From the NCBI GenBank assembly GCA_002110485.1, contig MOWL01000089.1, positions 124,001 to 188,000 of the forward strand: a stretch of 64,000 nucleotides of DNA. The letters are read 5' to 3'. Below the pieces are notes generated by a model. It was not told where the DNA came from. It searched no databases and saw only the letters and a list, made by a program, of their open reading frames with translations. The stretch is from Emergomyces orientalis (Eukaryota; Ascomycota; Eurotiomycetes; Onygenales; Ajellomycetaceae). Shown piece by piece: positions 24,501 through 35,068 of the stretch. Position numbers and translations under genes: made by a program. The first letter of the stretch is position 1. Each line of letters starts with the position of its first letter.

Positions 24501-24912
24501 GATCCAAGGGGTGCCCGTTGGACTTTGAGCCCGTACATCTCTTTCAAATTGTCACCGTTCGTAAGGAGAGATTTGATCTTTTCCATTGTCTGCTCTATCC
24601 GCTGGTTGCGAAGGCGCGAAGTTAGGTCATCCAACCTTTCACCGCAACCGTTGTTAGGCGACGGTAGGAGGAAAGTACTGGTTCTATGATTGTGACGGCT
24701 TCGTACCTTGAGTTTGTACGATAGGGGTCCATGAAACCACACGCCTTTCCCCACGCCATGAAGTGGAATTGCTGGTTGTCAAGCATCGTCTGCAATATCC
24801 CATAGTCCGCAGACCGCGAATCACATACTTGGACAAGTTTAAAACAGTCAACGCAGGTCGAAAAAAGCCCTGCTAAGCCAACAAAACCAACTGCCAACGA
24901 TAACGGCTCCAT
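21557..24912 (-). CDS. HeLo-domain / AAA+ ATPase fusion protein
   Basis: Predicted exons on the minus strand are 24912-22910, 22844-22070 and 22035-21557 (about 1085 aa if one missing base near 24651-24660 is allowed). Residues 1-230 resemble the HeLo domain of HET-S-type cell-death proteins: MEPLSLAVGFVGLAGLFSTC and VDCFKLVQVCDSRSADYGIL, with the buried-helix pattern and the WGKACGF stretch. A linker of about 250 residues follows. Then comes a region like DUF7025 of fungal AAA proteins (VVDCFYMDFNGEIYG and RERGRKFV), then a AAA+ domain with Walker A GAPGTGKT (848-855), sensor 1 IFTTNRV, Arg-finger region ITSRIHL and lid RQITNIVDTAVALA. In Walker B (ILLVREADTLL) the usual Asp is Arg905. The second intron (22036-22069) would be only 34 nt, so that junction is uncertain. 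In HET-S the HeLo domain becomes a membrane toxin upon activation; a similar role here is inference. Confidence 0.75.
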
Positions 24913-27900
24913 GATAATGCTACCAGGTGTCGGTGAAGGGCTGGAAGATATCTTTTGACAGAAAAATTTAAACGAGGAATTGCATCATGGCGGACAGAAA
25001 TGTAATGATGGATGTTGGGCTGCATTTGAGGCGGGGCAGTCGAAGGGTAAGGATGTCAGCCAACTGGGTCAAGCTAATGAGGAACCGAAGTTTCCCATGC
25101 ATGCCGCTAGGAGCCTATTGGATCACGAGAGCGCCAGAAAAGATAGACAATTGGCGGAGAGCAAATCGTATTGACCTGGATATTCGTGCTAAACATTTTA
25201 TTGGTTCGATGGTGCACTTTTCTTTTCCATTGTTAAACACTGTAGAGATGTGAAACTTTTCAGATAAACAATACCCGCCCTTGTTCATTCATTCGTATTA
25301 GTAAAGGCGGAAGAATAATATATTTTGAAAAGGGGTAATAACAGAAAAGAGAAGGTCTTCTGAAAAGTGATTGGAGTAGGTGAACATTGATTTCGAAAGT
25401 TAACAGTTCAAAATGAAGATCATGAAAGCTCCTCTAGTTGGAATCCCAGGCGTGCAAACCCTTCCTCATCCCATTTATGCGTACCCACACTCTAGTAAGT
25501 ACAATACAAGAACTTCAGTATCTGACTTATTCCTAATTGGTAATGCCAGTTTATCTGCCCATCACGTAACTGAGAGTTTGGCTTTTTGGGACCCCTTCAT
25601 GGTGATTCGTATCTAACTTGACCTGTCGGCATCGAGCGAAGCGGTTCCACATCTGCGTATCCTGAACTGATGGTAAATTGTGCTGCGAGAATGAAGCAGC
25701 TGTAGGCCATACCGTAATGATGCAAGTTTAGTAGAGCGCAATATCAATGATTTTCGCGTGCATCGCATCCTGGTCTCCGGCGATCAAACGGGAGGGAAAG
25801 AGCCATCTGGACAATTGAGACGTGCCCTGGCCTGGTTGTCTGTCCCTCAATTTGAAGGCGAGGTTGAGGAAAACGCATCAGCCGATGCCAATTATAGTAG
25901 CTGTCGGTCGAGGTCTCAGAAGGTAAATCCAAACAAAATCAAGTTGACAGCAATGTGATATGTGAATAAACTATTTGCATCCCCGACATATATCTCATAT
26001 ATGTTTGGTAGTGGATGAGAGTTGGATCAACATCATAGGCTTCGGCCGGTTAGGAAATATAGACTGAGGACGAAAATGGCTCCAGAAACTTGAGTTGAAC
26101 TTGGCAGCCACATTATATAACCACGAGAACATCCAGCTTCATTCATTTCGGTAAGGGAGAAAGGTATGTGACTTCTGTATCAATTTTTAGCAAGCAAGGT
26201 TCGGTTAGCTGATATGCGCAGTTTTTTTTACCTAGGGATCAGTAGGTGTGTCAAAATAGCTGTTAATGCCAGAGGCGGCGAACATATGAGCTGCTTAAAA
26301 GAAGGGTTACAACATTCGTCTAGGAAGGGGTTCCTTTCCGAAGAAATGTCATGTGGGATTCGCTCCTTGTTCACGCTCAACACAATTCCTCTTCGTCTTT
26401 CCAACCACCCTTCTTCGGTTTCCTTTTTCTGATCACTGCTATAGCGAGCGCCGACTCCAATTGAACGTAAGGAAGTCGTGAAACCGGGCAACCATTTCCA
26501 TTGTCAAACAGTTTCTGGGGGCTGCTAGAAGCGAACGCGAATATCCGGCCTCTGAAGTGACACCGATGCTTGTTGAGATGTGATCCACGTGTCTTATCTT
26601 CCTCGCGTTGAAGAGCCTTGGAGGTTGATACAATGGAATTAAAAAGTGGGCATTCGGTTCCCAGCCTCAATGGCTATGCATTTGATATTCATTACCGTAA
26701 ATCAGTGATTAGTAACCTGGAATTTGTCCGCAGTCGATCATGAAACCTTTCATTATACGGGAAAGGCTCTTCTCTTTTTTCTCCCGCGCCTTTGGGCGCG
26801 TAGATTTTAGGTTTTCCCTGCAACCGTGGAGATTGCAACATAGGAGGTGAAATACGAGGTGGACCAGGCTAGCGCTGAATATGCCCTTTTCTTGCATGCC
26901 TTGCATGTAGAAGATTTATGCCATGCCCCCAAGTTGTTTTGTTTTTCACTTCTCCTTCTTGGCATTTGCTTAGGTTTTATGAGTTTGGTACATATGTAAA
27001 TGTGAGTGATACCACTGTTGCCAACAGCTGTGTGTTTTCCTCACGAGTCCTCTCTATGTGCGCGATTGAGTGTGGTATAACCCCACATGGTTGTCCACGA
27101 TGTTTGAAGTTTGGTTCGCGCTAGGGCCATCCATCACCCAAATGAAGATTGGCATGGACTAATGATTGACAGTGAAAAAAATGGGCTTCCAATCTTTGGG
27201 GCGTACTAACTTACTCGGTCCTTCTATTCCTCAGCGAATTGGTGGTCATCATGGATGTTTTTGGGCCTAAGTTTTGCTCTTAATGATTTTTCAGGAACCA
27301 GATGACGGGGGTTTGTCGACACTTGGGAACATCTCGATCGTGAGGCTCAACAAGCGGCACAACAGGCGGCTCAACGAACATTGCCCGCTTCGATAAAAAT
27401 TTTGATCGACGAAACGGCCACGCCTTCGGTCCCTGCAAACGCATGGATCGACTCATGATCTTCATTTTTAGCTCACCATGGATCTCTCTAGAAAATTTAA
27501 TCTCGTATATCTGGCTCCACCGCCAATGGGCCTTCCTAACCTTCGAGCGAACTTCTCCGCTTCCCTGGTTCGGCGGATCGGTGACTTCCCCTGACTCGCA
27601 GTTCAAACATTCTCGACGCTGCTGAAATGGTGACTGGCGGTTAGTCCCTGCTTCGGCTTCCCGCCCAATCTCAGCGAGTTTTCTAGCGATTTGCGACATG
27701 AGGGGAAGGATCTGCCTGATGCCTTGAGCCAAATTGAGTTGCGGTAGTCCACACAATATATATATATACGATGGCATGCCTTCCTTCTGTTTGTGGGATT
27801 CATCCTCTCTTCTTGCACGTTTTCTTGACTTCGAATCATCTTTCCTTTTTGCCCTTTTCGCTCCCTAGCTGTCTCTCCTTTTCGCACATTCACTCAAATA

Positions 27901-27972
27901 TTTTTTACCTTTTATATTTTTTTAAAATAATAACCCCTACCAACACTCCTTTTATCTCATACCCAGAACAAA
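24913..27972. other. 3-kb intergenic region without a clear gene
   Basis: Begins with the HeLo-AAA+ promoter and ends with that of the cysteine-rich GPI protein. Open frames up to 165 codons (27280-27777, minus) show no domain, signal peptide or splice-supported extension and are not called. The last 120 bp before 27973 are pyrimidine-rich, as is usual for a fungal leader. Confidence 0.5.
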
Positions 27973-28615
27973 ATGCATATCTCATCAATTTTGCTCATTG
28001 CCAGCGCGGCTTCGGCCATTGCTTTCCAGCCCAACCATCGCATGGCCTCCATGGCACTTGCAAAATTGGAGAGTCGGCAATTCAAAATGTGCAAGCCCAT
28101 CAAACCCCCGTATAGCTGCGAGAAATCTTGTGGCGAAGGATATGAGGCGTGCGGAAGTTTCCCTGACTGTTATAACCCTACCAAGGGCGAATCATGCTGC
28201 ACTGATGGAAGTAAGTATATTATTTTTGCCGTGTGCAAAAGACCTTCCTGAGCTTTTAGATAGCGTCAAATATTCGATTCCGTAGCTGACCGTCCGCTCC
28301 AATTCGATAGGCTACTGCCCCAAGGGATTTTTCTGTACAGACGCCGGCTGCTGTCCTGATGGAAGCTCCCTCTCCAAATGCGGTGCCAGTGAAAGCCTGA
28401 CCGCCTCGCCTACCACGAGCCCAACCCCTTCACCTGGGAGCGGGGGCGACGACGATTTGCCTAGCTCCCCGACCCCATCGACGTCTCCAGAGGACGGCCC
28501 CGGTGCAACTCCAACTGGACCTCTCGGCGGGAATCCCACTCCTGGAGTAGCTAGCAAGATCGGTGCGCAGACTGGCTTGATTGTTGCGGGCTTTGGGCTG
28601 CTGACATTCCTTTAA
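27973..28615 (+). CDS. Cysteine-rich GPI-anchored secreted protein
   Basis: Secreted, probably wall-linked protein of unknown role. Exons are 27973-28210 and 28311-28615 (180 aa), with an intron GTAAGT..ATAG in phase 1. The signal peptide is about residues 1-17 (MHISSILLIASAASAIA). A compact cysteine module follows: MCKPIKPPYSCEKSCG, ACGSFPDC, CCTDGSYCPKGFFC and AGCCPDGSSLSKCG. This arrangement recurs in fungal GPI-anchored Ser/Thr-rich proteins and differs from CFEM. Residues about 110-160 form a Ser/Pro/Thr/Gly stalk with an acidic patch (GGDDDLPSS). The C-terminus (VASKIGAQTGLIVAGFGLLTFL, about 22 residues including the omega region) is hydrophobic with no basic tail, which fits GPI processing. 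It is not adjacent to the CFEM gene and has no sequence relation to it beyond the same general design. Confidence 0.85.
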
Positions 28616-30477
28616 ATGAGGCTTTTTGGGAATGGTGAGAGCGTGTTTCTGCTGCCTGTGAAAAGCATAACGCGTACCTTTGTTGCCCTACGTTCGGGCG
28701 CTTCATGTGTTTTTTCTGTATTTAGTCAAAGTGGTTGGGGCGCTCTTGCTGGAGGATAGTTAGAGAAGGCTATACTTCTAGTTGACTTGCCCCATAATCT
28801 TTTGCAGATCAATCCAAGGAAATTTGGCTTTTTTCGGAACGTGAAGCTGCAACTGAGGAAAGACAATATTATCTTATCCGTTTCTTTTTAAATATATCAA
28901 GCATGAGTCACAAAATTAGATTGGCATATCCCCGTTGTCATCCTATTAGCTGCGCTCTTCCTGAGCGTAGTCTCATCCCCCGGATGCCCCCGCCGAGAGA
29001 TATAGCCGAACGACGAAAGGAGGGTCTTAGCAGCTGCCAAAGACAGCAATTTCCACTGCGTAAAAGTATAGAGCCTGTTTGACTGGGCGACGATACCAGA
29101 ATCCAATATTTGGACAAGGACTACAAGGTGACTGGTAGTGTGCATTTTACGATGTCACCCACATCGTCACTACATCGTCACTCGAAGCCCTTGGGGTAGC
29201 GTGGATGTGAGACACGGGCCAGGCTTAAATTAACCTTGGAACCAGGTTTTTGTGCAGGCTTGGTATCTTGGCGAACTGGATAAGCAATATGTATGCAAAC
29301 TAAAAGCCGGGGATCTTTTTCCAGACATTTTTTTTCTCGCTCTCGTTTTTCGTTACGGTATGTCAGAAAAGGAGGTAACCCAAGGCCGTCGATATTTTCT
29401 TCGGGAAAATAGAAGGGAACCAGGGGAAGCTGGATTCATAACTATTTATTCCTACCGCTTTTCCTGTTCCAAGGGTGTTTCAGGGCCATCATCTCAAGGT
29501 CCAGGGTTATTGTCAGTGCTCTGGATCTATTTCAATGCACACGGCAAACCAGACGCCTCGAACCACTGTAAGCATGCGTGTAGTATCCATGTTATTGGTG
29601 AAGAAGCAAGAATTTTTTTGTCCCGTTTTTGCTCTATACGGTTCCGCGGTAGGATTTGGGTCCTTTCGACTTCCCAGAAGCACAAATACGTTCGCATATG
29701 AGATGACCGTTAGTATCAACTGTAGGAGCTAAATAGGACAGAATTGCGCCTTGTCTCTCCCTACGTGGCGAACGGCGCATTCTCTGCCACAGCCGTCGCT
29801 ATTAGTAAATCGGTTGTTCGCTTTTTGCTATTATTCGCTCAGTTAATGGTAATAAGGCCAGATACGTTGTGAGCAATAGGAAACTAAAAAGTATGCGCAG
29901 GCACGCCTTATCGCTAGTTATGGGAATAAGCATACATACACAATAGACTCTAGACCCCGTCGTTAGAAAGTTCCATCAGATTAGAGACCCACGTCTCGAG
30001 CCTTGTACTCGGCCCACAGGTGAGGGAATAAACAAGAAATGATTGGAAACAATACTGGCAGCCCTTTCCAGTGGTAGAACAAATAACACTGCCTAACGAA
30101 CAGGCGTATCTTCAATATTACATGGCAGTTGTCTCCTGCTGGCGCGTCTGGGCGTTGTTGTTGTCGCAGTTAAAAAGAAGATTCAGGGATGATCGTCGTT
30201 CATCCGCCAAATTTATCCGCCCGCAAACTTACTAACGACCCTTCGTAGGATAAATAATTCCAACATCAGTCCTTAAAACCACCACCACACACTTCTCATC
30301 TCAGACTTCTCTCACACCCAACAGTCGATGCCCTCTATCTTCCCGTATCTCCTGAAGCAGTATTGACACTGACCCCTTTGTTATATGGCTGACCTGCGGT
30401 ACTCTGGTCATTCGCAAGCAAGGAGAAGAGCAACGCGAGGGGCAGCATCCGATTAACCATCGACCCAATCCTCACAC
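28616..30477. other. Intergenic region
   Basis: About 1.9 kb with no recognisable gene. A 149-codon plus-strand frame at 29252-29701 has no features I can interpret. The last 200 bp form the probable leader of the kinase gene and are C/T-rich. Confidence 0.5.
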
Positions 30478-33400
30478 ATGCCGGCCCCCAAGTCGAAGCT
30501 CGAGTCCCAGCTTCAGAAGGATAAGGTGTGTTATACCTGGACTCATTGCTATTTTTCTGCATATTTGCTCTGGCGAACGTAGTGGTTGTGGTCTGACTGA
30601 TTTTTCTAAATTTGTTTTTTGTTTTTTGCTGATGGGCCGCATAGCTTGTCAACTCCTATCACGAGTTATTACAGTAAGCGCCCTTCCTACACATGAGCCT
30701 TGCTTGCTGTGTTATATCCCAATATTTTCTACCTCCTGAAAAATTTATGAGTTAATATTAACTTTTAACTGCTCACTCTACAGGGAGTTCTCATCGAAAG
30801 ATTTGCGAAATGTCGGCAACTACAACCTCGGAAAGTTGATAGGGAAAGGCTCCTTTGGCAAGGTCTATCTCGCGACGCACAAGCTTACCAATGGCTCCAA
30901 GGTACTGCAGATACAATAACTTCCCCTCGGGTGACTATACTGGCGCATCAGAAACTGATAGAATGGGTCCATATTTGCAGGTTGTTCTCAAATCATCGAA
31001 TCGAGAAGATGCAAACCTCGCGCGCGAAATCCACCACCATCGCCAATTTCTCCATCCCCATATAGCTCGATTGTACGAAGTGATCGTGACGGAGAAGCTT
31101 GTTTGGCTAGCTTTGGAATATTGCCCGGGTGATGAATTGTATAACTATCTTATCCGCAATGGACCGATGCCGCTTGAAAAGGTCCAGCGGATATTCACCC
31201 AGCTTGTTGGGGCGGTTTGCTACGTCCACAGCAAATCTTGTGTGCATCGCGATCTGAAGTTAGAGAATATTCTGCTTGATAAACATGAGAACGTCAAGTT
31301 ATGCGATTTTGGCTTTACAAGGGAATATGAGGGAAAGGCCAGCTATTTGCAAACTTTCTGCGGGACGGTGTGCTACAGTGCACCGGAAATGCTGAAGGGT
31401 GAAAAGTATGCTGGCGAAAAGGTGGACGTCTGGAGTTTGGGAATTATTCTCTACGCTCTTATTGCAGGGGAGCTACCTTTCGACGAAGATGACGACCAGG
31501 TCACGAAAACGCGGATTTTGACGGAGGACCCCAAATACAACGACCGGTTTCCGGAAGATGCGAAGTCATTGATCGGTCTGTTACTATCAAAACGCCCACT
31601 CCTCCGGCCTACCTTGTCCGATGTATTAAATCACCCATTTTTGGCTGAGCATTCCCCACAGCAACAAGCAATCCTGAAATTAGCTCGACCTGCCCCGTTC
31701 TCGACCCCACTGGAAAGAACTACTCTAGAGAGGATGAGGAGTGCTGGGGTAAATATAGATCAAGTAATTGAAAACGTACTTGCGCAGCGTTGTGATGCTC
31801 TGGCGGGCTGGTGGGCGCTGCTAATAGAAAAGGAGGAAAGGAAAGAGAAGAGAAGGGAGCGGAAACGGCGCGAGAGGGAAGCTGAAGCAAAGAATTTACG
31901 TCGACTGAGCGCAGCCAGTAGCCGACTGGAACGGATATCAGCTGCACTTGTGGAAGTCGATGAAGAAGCGCACTCTACTAATCCACCAAGAAGTAGGGGA
32001 AGGAGAGATAGGAGAAGCATACCAACACGTGAGTGTAGCTGTCTGGCCCCTGAATATTTTAGTGGGCGATTAATTCTAACATGATCCAGCCCAAATCATA
32101 GTTCCCGACCTCCCTAAGCTACCAGAAACCGCCATTGTCTCCTCCCCAGTTTCGGTCCTCCCACCCCCACCGATCGAAAAGGACTCCTCAGTCCGATCCG
32201 GGAGCTCATCTCGCCAACGACCAGTACCTCCCCCAAAAGAAAATCGCAGGTCCCGTACCAGTACTCTCCACCTTAGTGCATCTCAGCCTGATTTATCGCA
32301 TCCCCAGAGTATTTTGAGACGACATGGCACCCGTCGTCGACATCACCCTATCATCAGCCAGCTCGCGTCTATCAAGCACTGGTTGATTGAATCAACAAAA
32401 CGTGCCAAGTCACCTCACTCGAAAGCATTCTCACATGCACCTTCGCTCAAGTTTCTCTCAGACAAATCCAGTCCACCGAAGAATAAGGAACCTGCGGCTA
32501 AACCAGCCCAAACCACACCTACTAATCCTACCTTCAACCAAACACAGCGAACTCCAGTGCAGGTGAAACGTTCATCCACCGCAAGCAGCCTTACTCCAAG
32601 CAATGCCTCTTATCCTGGTGCTGCTCGCTCGGGCTCCCTTTCTCACCCTCCCCGACCACTTAGCACCACGAGCGTCACTCATCACCGTAATTCCTTATCC
32701 CCTTCGCCTCTTACCCCTCGCAACTCATACCGTCGTTCATCCACTGGTTTACGTGGCCGAAAATCCACTTCATCGTCTGTCTCTTCCATTCGGAGTGTTC
32801 ATCACGCGCACTCGCACTCCAAAACTTCGTCCGTCTCTTCCAATAGTACCAATACGGTATCGACACCGGTTGCCTCTGTCAGGCAAACAATTACCCGGTC
32901 TCCGCACACATCAGTCAAAGTTCTACCCGCAACTCCAAGCTCAAACACTCCCTTTCCAAGTAATATCAGGCTTATCCGAGGTGGTGGACCTTCAGCAGTT
33001 GGAAGTTCTGGCCATCACAAAGGAGCAGCTTATAATGCTTATGACGAAGCCGCTCCTAGTTCCCTCATTTCGTCTCCGGCATCGGGACTTGTTTTCGCTC
33101 GCCGAAAAAGGTCAGCATTTAAGGGTCCGTCCCTTGCCACATCCGCCTTGGCGGTTTCAAGCGGCCTCGGCACTCCAGGTTTGCCAAAGTCAAGGGAAGG
33201 TGTAATCGGTACGAGCTCTGGGGCTCCAGTCGCCGGTTCAGGCGCAAGGAAAAGTCAAATTATTGAAGAAGAAGAGGATGAAGTTCCGTTCGAGTGTGAT
33301 GATGAGGACATAGAGGAAGTGGATACATTCGACCCCGCTGACGAGATAAGTGGGGCCTTCACGGATTGCAGAAGCTCCACCGATGATACCCCTACGATTA

Positions 33401-33753
33401 ACACGGATCCAGGGCCAATTTCAACGTCTGATCTAGAACCAAGGGAATCGCTCGAGTTCCCACGAACTCGAAACACCAGTGGACAGTCAAGCAAAGAGTT
33501 GCAGCTCCTTCCCTCAGCAGATATTCACGAGCCGGAGTACCCTCCATTCCACCCGACAGAGCAGCCAGTTGGGTCCGAGACTACACATCCTCCCCGTTCG
33601 TCATCTCTGGCTGAGAAGCCCGAGTCCTCTGGTCATGGCGAAGAGGCCTTGCCGTCTGTAATTCTCAACGAAGCTACTCCCACCGCGGATAAACCGCCTA
33701 CACAGGATTCTATTGCTATCGCAGAACCCAAGACCGCGGTTCGGGAGGAATGA
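30478..33753 (+). CDS. Serine/threonine protein kinase, CAMK/Kin4-like, with long disordered tail
   Basis: Exons are 30478-30525, 30645-30673, 30784-30901, 30981-32028 and 32090-33753 (968 aa), all in phase. The catalytic domain spans about residues 39-285: glycine loop IGKGSFGKV (45-53), Lys69 in VVLK, HRDLKLEN (154-161), DFG at 174-176, APE at 199-201, and GELPFDEDDDQ. All catalytic residues are present, so it should be active. A charged helix follows (EKEERKEKRRERKRREREAE, about 345-365). The remaining 550 residues are Ser/Pro/Thr-rich with an acidic block (IIEEEEDEVPFECDDEDIEE). The kinase core resembles fungal CAMK-like enzymes related to Kin4, which act in the spindle-position checkpoint, but I cannot separate subfamilies by eye. 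The stop at 33751-33753 may be premature: in the next frame, 53 protein-like codons (SHRAWHTYDFRDI to PKLVPPY) continue to 33910, reachable by one base near 33747. Confidence 0.85.
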
Positions 33754-33910
33754 CTCGCATCGTGCCTGGCATACCTACGACTTTCGAGATATCGCAAGTC
33801 ACAGCCGCCCGGCCAAAACAGAACCGTACGCCACCAAAAGTGATACGATGAGGACAGACATCCTATCACTCGAAGGGGGCCCTCCACCCAAGTTGGTCCC
33901 GCCGTATTAA

Positions 33911-33977
33911 CATGAAGGATTTTCTGCAACGCAACGTACATATACAGAATTTCATTTTCGTCTTAACATGTTTTTCG

Positions 33978-34011
<34 letters not shown>

Positions 34012-35068
34012 CCTGGTGCATATATTTCCCGCCCGTCATACCCCCAAGCCGCTCATCGTATCCATCTATTACTTCTATCCAGTACACATCTCTGCATACT
34101 TTTTCTTACAATTTTGGTCTAATTTTTATTTCCCGAGTTGTTTTTTGTTTGAGGTTACGTTTTGTGAACTGATGCCCCACTTCTATCATCGTCTTCTTTT
34201 GCCTTATACCTGGCAGAGTATTGTTCTTATTCCCTCTATAAACTATCCCAATAATTTAGCCTCGGTCATATATTTGGCGTGTTACATGTGGCCCTGTTTT
34301 ATTTTATTCATTATTCGTATTTATATTTTGAGTTGTTCGTTTGAATGTTTAATTGGTTCTCCACTTTTTTTTCAAATACTTTGTTTGTTACCCTTCCTTT
34401 TCTTACCCTTTTATTTAACCCCCCCCCCCCCCTTTCAAGTTTTGTGATTTTACTATTTATTCACAGATTCCCCATACCACTTTTTTTGTTGTCTTACCAC
34501 CTATTTTATTAGATCGCTGATCCGCCTTATTTGGTTATTGATATATATTTTCACCTCTGTGAAAGAAACACCGCTATTCTTGCTTGACCTTTGGCAACCT
34601 TTTTGAATTCTGGGTATTTAAATCTGAAATTCAAGCCTGAATGGAGATTGCTGTTCTCTCATGAGTTAAATGTGTATATTTTCAACATTCACGTTTTCGT
34701 GCTTTATTTGAAGAGCTATACAAGAGGAACGGGGATCGGTGTCTGGTTGTATAATATCTACATGTAGATAGAATCGGTGTCTTCACTCTCTTTCTGTAAC
34801 AAACACTGCTTCATCTTGAGAAGTCCCGCCCATTACGTAAGTAATTCATAGTTAACCAGGAAACTCTTTTCCTTTCAACCTCGCCCCAAAAGCCCACGCA
34901 GTTCCGAGCAAAGCTGAGCGCGGACAGGGGGTTGTATCAGGACCGTCCGCAAATACAAACTACAAATCCATGAAGGTCAGGTATAATAAGAGTTTGGCTC
35001 TGCTGGAAGTCCTAAATCCCATATTTTTCTCAATATTCCAGAAATCTCACCGCACCCTCAACCCTTCG
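33911..35068. other. Convergent intergenic region
   Basis: T-rich 3' flank of the kinase gene, including TTTTC repeats near 33984-34010 and a run of 14 C at 34419-34432, followed by the 3' flank of the Zn2Cys6 gene. The 159-codon Phe-rich frame here is a low-complexity artefact. Confidence 0.55.

Noticed and set aside
22895..24754. Reading the HeLo-AAA+ gene as two genes, with the long frame starting at an internal ATG (24754)
   Set aside because: The sequence from that ATG to about 24660 is not HeLo-like, whereas the other frame from 24912 is. A single base reconciles them and keeps intron phase.
27280..27777. 165-codon minus-strand open frame
   Set aside because: No recognisable domain, signal peptide or splice-supported extension. 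It lies in the upstream region of a better-supported gene.
29252..29701. 149-codon plus-strand open frame
   Set aside because: Composition is not protein-like in a consistent way and nothing is recognised. Probably chance.
32603..33205. 200-codon plus-strand frame inside the kinase gene
   Set aside because: It is a shadow frame of the Ser/Pro-rich kinase tail, which is the real coding frame.
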